DNA of 64,000 nucleotides from Planctomycetes bacterium syqfu (GTDB lineage: Bacteria; Planctomycetota; Phycisphaerae; Phycisphaerales; Phycisphaeraceae), in contig CP087563.1 of the NCBI GenBank assembly GCA_020974905.1, forward strand, positions 6,200,001 to 6,264,000, in the 5' to 3' direction. Shown here piece after piece: positions 19,001-25,645 of this stretch. Within the stretch, counting starts at the first letter, position 1. Each line of letters starts with the position of its first letter. Below the pieces are notes generated by a model. It was not told where the DNA came from and made no database searches. It saw only the letters and a program-made list of their open reading frames with translations. The position numbers and the translations under genes are program-made.

Positions 19001-21329
19001 GAGCGATGCCAATACGGTGACCCTCACGGGTGTCAGTGATTTTGACACCTTGGCCATCCTTGGTGGCGAGGTCATCCTCAATCACACCGGCGGGGGCACA
19101 TTGGCGTCGGATACCGGTTTGACCATCGCCAATAGCGGGTCAACCTTGACCTTGGGCGTGGATCAGACCTTCGGTTTCGTCAACACCAATGCTGATACCC
19201 AGATCAACCTGGGTTCCAACACCCTGACCATCGACTATGACGGTGGTGACAACACCATGGCGGGCGATATCGCTGGCACAGGAGGTTTTGTCAAGGAGGG
19301 GACAAACGAGTTGACCCTCTCAGGCACCAACACCTACACCGGCGATACCATCATCAACGATGGCTCGCTGAGCCTGGCGGGTGGTAATGCAATTGCTGAC
19401 ACCGGCGATGTGATCGTCAACGCTGGCGGTACCTTGAACCTTGATGCAGATGAAACCATCGGCTCACTGGCTGGCAGTGGTGACGTCAACCTCGACACCA
19501 ACACCCTCGGCGTGGGGGGCTCGGTGGATACCAGTTACTCCGGCGTTATCTCCGGCATCGGCGATGTCGACTTCGGTGGCTCGGGTACCTGGACCGTCTC
19601 CGGCCAGAACACCTTCACCGGTGATACCAACATCAACAGTGGCACCATCCATCTGGATGACACCACCGCAGGAACCAACAACATCTTTACCGGTGATGTG
19701 AACATCAACGGCGGTACCCTCACCGGCAACGGTTACCTCGGCGGTTCACTGAACCTTAACTCAGGCACGTTGTCCATCGGTAACTCGACGGGCACCATTC
19801 ATGTCGACGGTGACTTCAACGCTGCTGCCGATGGCAACATGATCTTCGAACTCACCGGCGGCATGCCTGACACAGCAGAAAGTGATGTCGATGGTAGTGA
19901 CGTGCTCAATGTCGATGGCAATGTTGTGCTTGCCAACGGCACGACGCTGACCCTGGTCCTTAACGATGACGATGATCTGGCTGTGGAAGGTGACTACTAT
20001 GACATCATCCTCGCAGGCGGCACCCTGACAGCAGGTGATCTGACACTCATTGATGCAGCTTTGATCCAGACCCATTACGAAGTGATTGACGGCGATACCC
20101 TGCGTGTCTTCCTGGATAACCTGCTGGACTTCGGCGAAGCCACCGCCAATTCGGTCAACCCCTTGATCGGCCAGGCATTGATCCAAGTTGCAGAAGCAGC
20201 TGACAACGGCAACGCTGAAGCCGATGCGTTGGTTGAAGCTTTGGGCGATCTGGATCAGGACGGTCTGAATCAGTATGTCGAAGAACTCAACGATGGTATC
20301 GACGTCTCCGTCCTGGCTAGCCGCAACATCTTCCAGTTGATCCAGACCTTCTCACAGGTTCTGAGCAATCACCTGACGGCTCGTCGCAGTGGCATGCCGG
20401 TCTTCGCTCAGCAGGGCGATACCACCATGCTTGCAGGTCTGACTGACGATCCGCACACGCTGGCACAGGTCGCTGCTCAGCAGGACGAAGCGGCTCCCCG
20501 CACCGTCCCGATGCAGGAATGGGCAGCGTTCGGCAAGCTCTACGGTTTGTTCTCCGATCAGGAAACCACCTCCGGCCGCACCGGTTACTCATCCGATGCT
20601 GTGGGGATTCAACTTGGTATGGATTACCAGGTCAACGAAAACCTGATCGTCGGCTTGTCCTTGGACTACACCTCGACCGATGTCACCTTCGACTCAGGTT
20701 ACGGTGATATGGATATCGACAGTTTCCGTGTGGGCCCGTTTGCCAGTTACTTCACCGATAAGTGGTTCATTGATACAAGCCTGACCTTCGGTGTTCACAG
20801 TTCCGAAAGCACCCGTAACGACACCTCCACGGGAACCCATGACGGTGACTTCGATGCAACGGACATCACCTTGTATCTCGGTGGTGGTTACGATTTCAAA
20901 CTCAGTGAAGCCTGGACACTCACGCCCACCGCATCACTGCGTTACACCTACTACAACCGTGATGCCTACACCGAAACCGGTACCGGCGGGATTGCTTATG
21001 AAGAGTATGACGTCAACACGCTTTACTCACGCTTGGGTGTCCGCCTTGCCTATCAGCTCAACACTATGAACATGCTGATGATCCCGGAACTGATGATCGG
21101 TTGGGAACATGAATACCTCGGCGAAGGTGATTCGATTAACGGTACCTTCTCCGGCGTGGGTGCCTTTAACGTCAACACCGGCAACCCCGATGAAGACAGC
21201 GTTTTCTTCGGTGCTGGCCTCACTGCCATCGTCGATGAACAGTGGACCACCTTCATCCGCTACGAAGGTAATGTCAGTGCAGACGGCGAAACCCACGGCA
21301 TCTCCGGCGGTGTTCGCTTCGAGTTCTAA
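10023..21329 (+). CDS. Giant autotransporter-like surface protein with PATR passenger repeats and C-terminal beta-barrel
   Basis: 3,768 aa from GTG 10023; GTAAGGA lies upstream. The N-terminal signal peptide (MKYISALTALLFLVSGNLVNA) should be cleaved after NAA or NA. The passenger is a long chain of autotransporter-associated beta-strand repeats of the form GTNTYTGDTTLNAGT, predicting a beta-solenoid. Three W-x-G...NW segments start modules near residues 190, 930 and 2195 (VIWSGDD, AVWIGGNGN, IVWDGEGN). The last 280 residues (from about EWAAFGKLYGLFSD) look like a 12-strand autotransporter domain with alternating aromatic strands. They end in GVRFEF, the terminal Phe that BAM recognises. Asp, Asn, Gly and Thr dominate and cysteine is absent from the repeats. 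A role in adhesion or cell aggregation is likely but not shown by sequence. A strong terminator follows. Confidence 0.85.
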   Translation: MKYISALTALLFLVSGNLVNAASPVIDAGTHVLIADSQTGQDIIIVISDDDDELVKGWQPAIQIGDGATGPLVTYTEERTGTIFETENAILADVTPDDDDTGSGEPDAARYVTGDVGFIDNDHSVVANGTLITLTITTDGITSGRFGITMTDITLPNTNVVSTKLFDGTGNQINDATINDGQLVIGNNPLVIWSGDDNANNTNFTNDRNWLHMAAPEAGDTIQFSGSTGTTVNMDQTANTAYHSITFDNTAQGFILDGNAIGIDAGGSITNNSTLQGSHDFGEGPEAFGQLLQMDIKASGDLTLDAAAGDLTFDDSNISLTGSSTLTIDGGAGTTVDILSNILGSSAIVDVQTSGDLILAGTNTFMTLNINGGTTEFEGGNAMSDTGSVNLNNGTLTFAFDDAAYNGGVGGSLSDSNETVGNINTASGTTINLQNSILQIQGTSNMTLAGTITDNANPGDADADGYFEIGTAGGVAVNTDAQVTFSGTNDYNLVTIIGNNGNGSSIFGATDTAPTVVITSNDSLGNGLILLNNGTLAHNDTGVTYTFDNNVDLYGDITFDGNFTFTDQFNMDTEAGDEAYGADTTSTSRTVTIADGHTVTVSGPVDGTKKVIKDGNGTMVWSGNNADGTFSGDIDVNDGIFLISGNTSAAGDITINNGGTFQASGGSAVNDTKTVDVNTGGDFQILADETIGFLTGEAGSTVQVLNSSVLTLGATAESDLVNSTYAGVISGNGGLRINADAQDDLNDTPPGIVRFTGTNTYSGATVIDSGALLIGNGGSIASNVTVANTGILGGQGTVNADVTVLSGGELTAVDSDDPTNDSAETFNVNGDVDIEAGGRIYSNIGYIAGSATYDQINITGTLTLANGAILDIEELAGSSMIAGEEFIIATTTGGVTNAGANIEEDIAGFSFEASIVNNNLVLTSMEQVEAVWIGGNGNFSTEADWDNDPDGVQSNAQDLILVFEGTGTGQNYAVNADESPYSNIGGIVFQGDNIFTITSADDTLEFNDTLSAAIINNTTNTQTIENDMITSSVVDLEVNAASGGLALSGDITNNNQLTFTGANNTNASGVISGSGAVVKNDAGILTLTGTNTYTGDTTLNAGTIVVGNNSALGIGGTLNIAGGTLESDDDARTIANDTSVTGDFTVSGDNLTLSGDMNLNAGTHTLTASNTQTTLSGSLSNGTLGKSGTGTVILSGANTLSGLNVNAGAVTVSNANGLTGITAVNLTATGAQLNMDGVDLTIDSLAGVAGTVLDTQGNKLTIDGSATTTFAGEITNAGGGQLEHAGTGQLTLSGDNTYEGTTTISDGTVVITGSVDGNVYVNGGTFVIGNDDALNTESTLIIGSGNLQSDNDARVLNAGVPISVEGDFAVTGSNELTLGAAVNLNSGTRTITITESDQTTALAGVISSGGLVKSGAGQLNLTGANTFSDGFTLNAGTVGIGSNNAMGIGTVTINGGTIAALGEGEVGNAVTVNADFTIAGGADIDAVLSGAIDLSGGDGDHVINVTNPGSTAFSGNITGGDLTKTGSGTLTLAGTNDFDDTLTVTEGSLNLLSTGATSDNDNLTVSDTGSVAINADTTINALDSSGSGNITMGAGTTFTVSSGSASNAIAGDNTTTLAKNGSGTLQIAGSNTSFSGTTDLNAGVLEVTNNNALGDSVLNVDGGTLTGTADGIDLDNNVTLNSDLTVDQNTGIGLTLSGILSGGNGLFKEGDGDLTLSGANTFTGDAVVNGGSLALSGGSAIDDTVKVNLNDGSADLTLNNSETIGNLIGGGTVSLGSNTLTIANADGSLYGGVISGTGGLTLDSTGDIFMLSGANTYTGDTTIAAGTLLTAGSGVIADTSDVNVTGIFTLGGIETVGDLSGSGTVNNGGNNFTFGDDENTTFSGNISGAGDVTYQGSGVFTHSGDSNYTGETNINGGTFNVTGTLDSTALTIINGATLQLSRAGGSSLVDDANIEVTNGTFDVDTNQKIADLDQTANGTTELTGNLTIEGDNTSTSNIAGSITGTGDLNINGETNVILAGTNSSTGSTNVSGNNESEVASYSIQGTSTAGTLNINSFGEVDLTGTAGDINVNNNGLLRTTQGAVDTATINGDLTVSDGGTLDVDISNNNGTLTNDVYNVDGNVNLMANSIVAINDIGPSAIALGNAFEFVTYTGTNDGAANMDQVRLQESLSDVAFSMSDNGSGLSLTAIEVQDIVWDGEGNDGLFSTTTNWDDDVNGVTFNTDTANAYDLEGFGLTFSGSMGDDETAINADNGGNGTITDYINIASIQFLDTTESFTLNGLNLNFIDGQTTDIINNSSNDHNIDNNIVTGDTSMTINANTAGLAIAGDVTNNGGIIVTGANDTTVDGIISGDGSMAKSGSGTLSLTQANTYTGGTTLTAGTIDLSNDASFGTGALALNGGTLQANGARSINNATTIGGNVTFDGDDMDFTGGVNLGSSGSSRTLTMDDGTDVTFSNVLSGSNNLIKNGDGGLTLSGENSHTGDITVNDGNLTLTGNAAMGDAALLTVNDDGDTNTGLVTVTDDETIGGLAGNGNVDIDDNLLTLAGSQTTTFSGVLSGAGGNVTFSGSGVQMLAGDNTYTGDTTVSGTATGTLSITGSVDGNVVLQDGDGTLLLGDDAIDSASNLNIQGGNLGAAEAGATLNSSTDLSGDLTFVGTNDMTLAGAVDLNSGTRSIDITDTGVLTVSGDMSNGQIVKNGAGELLLSGDNAMADTFTKPGVQLNAGQLTLGSDTALGAGSLHVTGGTIASNNNLRMVANAMAVYGDFSFAGNNLEMSGDISLRDNSNIAGTDTDHTVTVNNQTTLSGDITGGDLEIAGSGTLILSGDNDFVTGVTVTSGTLSIDSIDALADNDSLTINGGTADINAAITVSDLSGTGGTLNLDANLTVSDDTSNTLASTITGASDLILNGTGTQTISGDNSGFSGDTILSSGTTVAGSDTAFGTGTIIANGGTLRSGETAVSLDNDITLDADTTFRGGSQMTLAGDITGNSTFTKSDANTVTLTGVSDFDTLAILGGEVILNHTGGGTLASDTGLTIANSGSTLTLGVDQTFGFVNTNADTQINLGSNTLTIDYDGGDNTMAGDIAGTGGFVKEGTNELTLSGTNTYTGDTIINDGSLSLAGGNAIADTGDVIVNAGGTLNLDADETIGSLAGSGDVNLDTNTLGVGGSVDTSYSGVISGIGDVDFGGSGTWTVSGQNTFTGDTNINSGTIHLDDTTAGTNNIFTGDVNINGGTLTGNGYLGGSLNLNSGTLSIGNSTGTIHVDGDFNAAADGNMIFELTGGMPDTAESDVDGSDVLNVDGNVVLANGTTLTLVLNDDDDLAVEGDYYDIILAGGTLTAGDLTLIDAALIQTHYEVIDGDTLRVFLDNLLDFGEATANSVNPLIGQALIQVAEAADNGNAEADALVEALGDLDQDGLNQYVEELNDGIDVSVLASRNIFQLIQTFSQVLSNHLTARRSGMPVFAQQGDTTMLAGLTDDPHTLAQVAAQQDEAAPRTVPMQEWAAFGKLYGLFSDQETTSGRTGYSSDAVGIQLGMDYQVNENLIVGLSLDYTSTDVTFDSGYGDMDIDSFRVGPFASYFTDKWFIDTSLTFGVHSSESTRNDTSTGTHDGDFDATDITLYLGGGYDFKLSEAWTLTPTASLRYTYYNRDAYTETGTGGIAYEEYDVNTLYSRLGVRLAYQLNTMNMLMIPELMIGWEHEYLGEGDSINGTFSGVGAFNVNTGNPDEDSVFFGAGLTAIVDEQWTTFIRYEGNVSADGETHGISGGVRFEF

Positions 21330-21360
21330 TTTCACTGACATCTCCGACAGTTAACCCCAA

Positions 21361-21389
21361 GCCCGAGACATTGCGTCTCGGGCTTTTTT
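21361..21389 (+). terminator. Rho-independent terminator after the giant gene
   Basis: GCCCGAGAC (21361-21369) pairs with GTCTCGGGC (21375-21383), 5-base loop, followed by six Ts. It lies 32 bp past the stop codon. Confidence 0.92.
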
Positions 21390-21460
21390 CATGCGCATGG
21401 GGAGTTGGCGTGACCCGGTGGTTTACGACATCTGATTGAAAGGTCAACGAATCAAGACAA

Positions 21461-21512
21461 CCGAGCCAAGATGGCTCGGCTATAGACACATCGCCCGGTC
21501 ATCTTGGCCGGG
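21461..21512. repeat. Two short palindromes with constant AAGAT/ATCTT loops
   Basis: CCGAGCC-AAGAT-GGCTCGG (21461-21479) and CCCGGTC-ATCTT-GGCCGGG (21494-21512) lie side by side. The same loop with varied GC-rich arms recurs at 28049, 28105 and 46613, so this is a dispersed family. Confidence 0.65.
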
Positions 21513-21530
21513 GTCTTATACCAATCCTGG

Positions 21531-22512
21531 TAACCTGAGTTTTGGATAAGTCGAAGACAAAAGCGGCCTCCCGCGACGTGGAAGTTATCAGACAACCCAC
21601 ATTGGCAAGGAGGCCACGAATGGATTTTACCGCGCTTTTCGTTGACGTCGACGACTTCTGGCTTAACTTTCAAAACACTTATCATCAACACCTGATCGCT
21701 GATGGTAAACGCCATCGCAACCGCGCAGCACAACTGTCCGTCAGCGAGATGATCACCATCCTCATCGCTTTCCAAACCAGTAACTACCGCACTTTCAAGC
21801 ACTTTTACCTTTATCTCCTGCACGACCGCCGTCGTGATTTTCCGCAACTCACCAGTTGCAACCGCTTCATTCAACGTATCGGCGGCGTGACCTTGCCGCT
21901 ATTTGCCTACCTGATGGCACGCTGTCGCGGTGACGTCACCGGCATTAGCTTCATCGACTCGACCGCACTGAAAGTTTGCTCCAACAAACGAACCAGCCGC
22001 CACCGTGTCTTCGATGGCATCGCGGCTGTCGGCAAGTCCACCATGGGCTGGTTTTACGGTTTCAAACTTCATTTGTTCATCAACGAATGCGGTGAGTTGT
22101 TAGCCTTTACGCTCACGCCGGGCAACGTCGACGACCGCACGCCTGTCGAATCGCTGACGACCAATCTGTGGGGCAAACTCTTTGGCGACAAAGGCTACAT
22201 CAGGCAAAAACTCTTTGACAAACTCTACGCTCGGAGCCTGAAATGGGTCACAAACGTACGGAAAAACATGGCTAATAAGCTCATGGACTGGCATGAGAAG
22301 ATCTTGTTGCGCAAGCGATCGTTGATTGAAACGATCAACTCAAAAACGTTTGCCAGATTGAGCACACCCGACACCGCAGCCCTGCCTACTTCCTGGTCCA
22401 TCTGATGGCAGGATTAGCAGCCTATGCCAAGCCACCCAAGAAGCCTGCGATCAAATGCGACAACCCAACGGTTCCATGCCAAATAATGATCGCTTAAACA
22501 AAACTCAGGTTA
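21531..22512 (+). mobile_element. IS982-family insertion sequence, inactive
   Basis: Perfect 14-bp terminal inverted repeats, TAACCTGAGTTTTG at 21531-21544 and its complement at 22499-22512, bound a 982-bp element holding one transposase frame. Length and layout fit IS982. The flanks (CCTGG before, TGACA after) show no obvious target duplication. The right side abuts a truncated GH9 gene whose 5' part is missing, so insertion was probably accompanied by a deletion. Confidence 0.88.
21620..22497 (+). pseudogene. IS982-family DDE transposase, frameshifted
   Basis: Starts MDFTALFVDVDDF at ATG 21620 after AAGGAGG. The DDE residues are visible in SFIDSTALKVC, LFGDKGYI and [11 protein letters not shown]. 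Right after ETIN the frame breaks and runs to an early stop at 22403-22405. The expected C-terminus ([20 protein letters not shown]..., 53 codons to TAA 22495) continues in another frame from 22336. Re-inserting a second copy of GATCAAC at 22333 restores ETINDQLKN exactly. Loss of one unit of a 7-bp tandem repeat is therefore the likely cause. The shifted protein keeps all three catalytic acids but lacks the normal C-terminus. Confidence 0.85.
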
Positions 22513-23448
22513 TGACATTGGACGCCCCTTTGAGGTCATCGACACGGAAACGGATGAGACCTGCTACAAAGGCAAAGTGACCCTCTCCAAGGCTGCTGAT
22601 GATCTGACGGAGACCAACCGCAAGGTTAATCACAACGGCACGGATGTATACCGCGCCCGCTTTGATGATCTCAAACCCAGTTACAGACCGGCAAGTTCGA
22701 CAAGCTTGGGCACCTGCTTTCGGATGCCCGTAATCTGGCTGCCCTGATGTGCTACATCCATACCGGTCAATCCCATTGGCATGAACTCTTCAAACAAACG
22801 TCCGTCTTCCAGACCAAGCAATATCGCCTAAGCAGTTGGCAGAAATTCGATCAAGCCGATGCTGCTTATCACTACCAGACGTTGCCCGAGGATAAGACCG
22901 ATCCGACGATCCGTGAGCATGCTGCCTATGCCATGCAGAAGGAAGCAGACCGACTCAAGGAAGCAGGGCAGAACACCGCGTTTGACTGGACCGGTGATCC
23001 CAGTGCCGGTGTTGGCTGGGGGCGATTGAGTGTCCCCCAATCCACGACGTTGATTCGCGTTTACCGATTGACGGGTAACAAAGCTTACTACGATGCCACC
23101 ATCGCCAGCACCATGATCGGTACCGGCGCCAACCCCAGTAACATCAGCTACACCACCGGTGTCGGCAGCGAATATGTCAAGGTCGTTCTGCATGTCGATT
23201 CACTGCGACGTGAAATTGCTCCGCCATTGGGACTCACCGTCATGGGACCGATGGAGCAGCGTTTACTCAAGAACTATTGGGCGATGAAATTCGTCAAGCC
23301 CTACGTCTATCCTGTTTGGCAAACCTGGACGACGACCGACGCCTTCTGGCGCGTACCGATTATGGCGAGGACGCGTGAGTACACCATTCATGGCACGCTT
23401 GCACCCAACATCTATGTCTGGGGTTGTCTTGCAGCAACGGGGCGGTGA
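22513..23448 (+). pseudogene. Glycoside hydrolase family 9 (endoglucanase-like) remnant, 5'-truncated and frameshifted
   Basis: Two frames together read like a GH9 protein. The first (22511 to about 22680, YDIGRPFEVIDTETDETCYK...VYRARFDDLKPS) resembles the N-terminal Ig-like domain of GH9 cellulases. After a frameshift near 22675-22690 the second continues to a stop at 23448. It holds features of the C-terminal half of the catalytic domain: GWGRLSVPQS, TGANPSNISYTTGVGSE, VVLHVDSLRREIAPPLGLTV and EYTIHGTLAPNIYVWG. The middle of the (alpha/alpha)6 barrel is missing, as is the usual HHR motif, here LHVDS. The left end is cut by the IS982 element. The gene cannot make a working enzyme. Confidence 0.65.
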
Positions 23449-23959
23449 TGGACTGGATGGGGCGTGATGTTTTACACGTGATGTGGCTCTGTCCCAACCC
23501 CCGCATGATCAAACCGATCTCACGCCCGTTTCGCTCAAGAAACTAAGACGCCAGGTGATGACTTGTCGGTTCACTTGGTTCCTTTACGGGTTTGCTTGAT
23601 ATGTTGCCTTGATTGTCCTGGGCAGTGAATCCAAGTCTATGAACAATGCCTTGCGATGCGCGATTCGTCCTCGCGTTTGATGTGTTCGATGCCTGATCAT
23701 CGATCACGATGTCGCCGTTGATGCGGACTGGATGTGGAGAACTAGCCAGTTTTCCACGAGCGTTCGACAGTTTGTTTTGCGTTGCCGTTGCGGGTCGAAG
23801 TATTTTCAAATGATTGATTTTTGGGATTAAACCTTGTGATTTCCGGGCTAAAAGCAGGTGATCGTAAAAAAAAATGCGATGAACAATGTTCCAGGGGATT
23901 TTTTTTCTTATTTTCACTTCACAGTCCCAAGGTTTCGATTAGAATGTTTTAAGTGAATA
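23449..23959. other. Gene-poor stretch after the GH9 remnant
   Basis: 511 bp with no gene that can be defended. The longest open frame is 124 codons on the minus strand (23917-23543), with no recognisable motif, no ribosome-binding site and low-complexity composition. The right end is AT-rich with A9 and T8 runs near 23867 and 23900. This may be decayed sequence. Confidence 0.5.
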
Positions 23960-23994
23960 ATGGATTGGCCTTCTGAGCAAAGGAGTGCTCAGCG

Positions 23995-24339
23995 ATCCCA
24001 GCAAAAGTAATCGCAACCTGTTTTGCACTTGTCGGTTTTGCCGCGGCTCTTATTGTTGGAGTCTCTGCGGGGTTATCAACCGAAGATATCATATTTCGTG
24101 CAGTGCTTGCGATGTTTCCCTGCTGGTGGATCGGCAGACTCGTCGGGGCGTTGGCGGTGCACACCGTCGAAACGCAAGTTCGAGAGTACAAACTCGCAAG
24201 ACCAATTCCTACGGACTATGAAATGTCTTCGGATGTTGAAGTCCTGGATGATGACGAAGAAGCGTCACTGGATGAACCTTCACCCAATGGCAACAAATCA
24301 GCCTCGACAGAACCGCCAAAGGTCTCTGCCAACAGCTGA
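23995..24339 (+). CDS. Small two-helix membrane protein upstream of fliA; no standard start codon
   Basis: From ATC 23995 the product is 114 aa: PAKVIATCFALVGFAAALIVG forms one membrane helix, AVLAMFPCWWIGRLVGALAV a second, followed by an acidic, low-complexity tail (SSDVEVLDDDEEASLDEPSP). No ATG, GTG or TTG occurs in frame before GTG 24103, which would cut off the first helix. AAGGAG at 23980-23985 lies 9 nt before the ATC. A 16-codon ORF (ATG 23960) enters the same protein if the ribosome slips -1 at AAG|TAA (24005-24010), or if one A has been lost from the A4 run. The gene ends 73 bp before fliA and may be co-transcribed. No family was recognised. Confidence 0.55.
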   Translation: MPAKVIATCFALVGFAAALIVGVSAGLSTEDIIFRAVLAMFPCWWIGRLVGALAVHTVETQVREYKLARPIPTDYEMSSDVEVLDDDEEASLDEPSPNGNKSASTEPPKVSANS

Positions 24340-24412
24340 TTGAACCGACGCATCATCTCGGGATTTAAGGGATTCGAGGGGTAGAAAACACGGGCCGGTC
24401 AAGGAGTGGACC

Positions 24413-25234
24413 ATGGCAAAAGTGAAAACGCAGGACCCGGGAGCCGATTTAATCGACGGCCGGCCTGCACGTGAGGTATGGGATCAATACAAAGCAGAGG
24501 GCGGCGAGTATCTGCGTAATCTGCTGGTGGAAAGATATCTTCCGTTGGTCAAGTACAATGCCGACCGCATTCACACCAAGTTACCCGACGAAGTGGATGT
24601 GGAAGACCTCATGAGTGCAGGCATCTTCGGCTTGATGGATGCAATCGATGCATTTGATCTGGATCGCGGCGTCAAGTTCGAAACCTACTGCGCTCCGCGT
24701 ATCCGCGGCGCTATTCTTGATGAGTTGCGTTCGATGGACTGGGTGCCACGCCTCGTGCGTTCACGCTCCAGCCAGGTGGAACAGGCCCGCAAGTCACTGC
24801 AGATGCAGCATGGCCGCAAGCCTACTGAACATGAGATCGCTGAAAAGCTCAACATGAATCAGGAGGAGTACAACAAGATCCGCAAGGACGCTGGCGCGGT
24901 TGGTGTGGTGAGCTTGTCACGCAAGTGGTTTGAAACCGACTCCAATAAAGACGTCCGTGAAATCGACGTGCTTAAGGATTCAAAACAGGTCAACCCGTTC
25001 TCCACCGTGCAGCAGCGCGATCTCAAGGACATGATCACCAAGGGTCTCTCCCGTGCAGAACGCCTGATCCTGATCCTCTACTACTACGAAGAAATGACCA
25101 TGAAGGAAATCGGCGTGACTCTCGACCTTTCCGAGTCGCGCGTCAGCCAGATGCACAGCAGTATCCTTGCTCGCTTAAAAGCGCAACTCCAGCATCGCGA
25201 CAAGGAACTCAACGAAGAAGATGCCCTGGATTAA
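24413..25234 (+). CDS. fliA: RNA polymerase sigma-28 factor (FliA/WhiG type)
   Basis: 273 aa with a strong AAGGAG seven bases before ATG 24413. Region 2 is typical (YLPLVKYNADRIHTKLPDEV, then DLMSAGIFGLMDAIDAFDLD and VKFETYCAPRIRGAILDELR), including the residues that melt and bind the -10 element. Region 3 is at about 120-160. Region 4 ends in MTMKEIGVTLDLSESRVSQM, the helix-turn-helix for the -35. The intact region 3 and the YCAPRIRGAILDELR signature mark the FliA/WhiG group. It should transcribe late flagellar and chemotaxis genes, such as the cluster at 31.4-43.5 kb. No FlgM anti-sigma gene is in the window. A terminator follows. Confidence 0.93.
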   Translation: MAKVKTQDPGADLIDGRPAREVWDQYKAEGGEYLRNLLVERYLPLVKYNADRIHTKLPDEVDVEDLMSAGIFGLMDAIDAFDLDRGVKFETYCAPRIRGAILDELRSMDWVPRLVRSRSSQVEQARKSLQMQHGRKPTEHEIAEKLNMNQEEYNKIRKDAGAVGVVSLSRKWFETDSNKDVREIDVLKDSKQVNPFSTVQQRDLKDMITKGLSRAERLILILYYYEEMTMKEIGVTLDLSESRVSQMHSSILARLKAQLQHRDKELNEEDALD

Positions 25235-25320
25235 CACCACCGTCAGCGATTCAGTCCACACGCACTTTTCATTTTTTTATTGAATCGCCCGACGTAAGAC
25301 AAACTAATTCTCCGAAACGC

Positions 25321-25357
25321 CGGCCACATCCAAGCGATGTGGCCGCTTTCATTTTCA
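25321..25357 (+). terminator. Rho-independent terminator after fliA
   Basis: CGGCCACATC (25321-25330) pairs perfectly with GATGTGGCCG (25336-25345), loop CAAGC, followed by CTTTCATTTTC. Confidence 0.75.
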
Positions 25358-25579
25358 AGGCATTTTTACCGCTCAGACGCAGAGGACGCAGAGTTACAAG
25401 ACAGAGAAATTAGATGTTTGTGTTCATCTCATTTAGCCGCACCACTTGTTATGCGCGTTCTTGCCAATGGTGTGTCAATCCAATCGCTTCGCAAGCGATG
25501 CTTCTAAATGAAATGAGAAAACAAAAATTCTTCTCTGCGAAACTCTGCGTCCTCTGCGTCTCTGCGGTAAAAATGCCTT
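25357..25579. repeat. MITE-like palindromic element with GACGCAGAG arms
   Basis: The 39-bp arms at 25357-25395 and 25541-25579 are near-perfect inverted repeats (AAGGCATTTTTACCGC... against ...GCGGTAAAAATGCCTT) with internal tandem GACGCAGAG units. No gene lies inside. A second palindrome family is nested in the loop at 25430-25510. Confidence 0.75.
25430..25510. repeat. TTTAGCCGCA palindrome family, copy nested inside another repeat
   Basis: CATTTAG (25430-25436) and CTAAATG (25504-25510) bound a unit beginning ATTTAGCCGCACCACTTGT and containing the hairpin CGCTT-CGC-AAGCG. Related sequence occurs at 28724-28748 and 31004-31099. Confidence 0.55.
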
Positions 25580-25645
25580 GCCTGCCTTTTTCCAACGTCC
25601 GACCAAGTTGACGAAACTGCTTAAAATCGCGACGATAGCCCGACT

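Noticed and set aside
10600-20000. DNA-level repeats in the giant gene as a CRISPR array or satellite.
   Set aside because: The repeats are coding, diverged and unevenly spaced; they follow the PATR protein motif.
10059-21341. Many long minus-strand and shifted-frame ORFs inside the giant gene (for example 14273-15064, 263 codons; 18398-19081, 227 codons).
   Set aside because: They mirror the repetitive Gly/Asn/Thr/Asp-rich coding frame, are Val/Pro/Ser-rich with no motif and lack ribosome-binding sites.
23543-23917. 124-codon minus-strand ORF after the GH9 remnant.
   Set aside because: No motif, no ribosome-binding site, low-complexity sequence in a decayed region.
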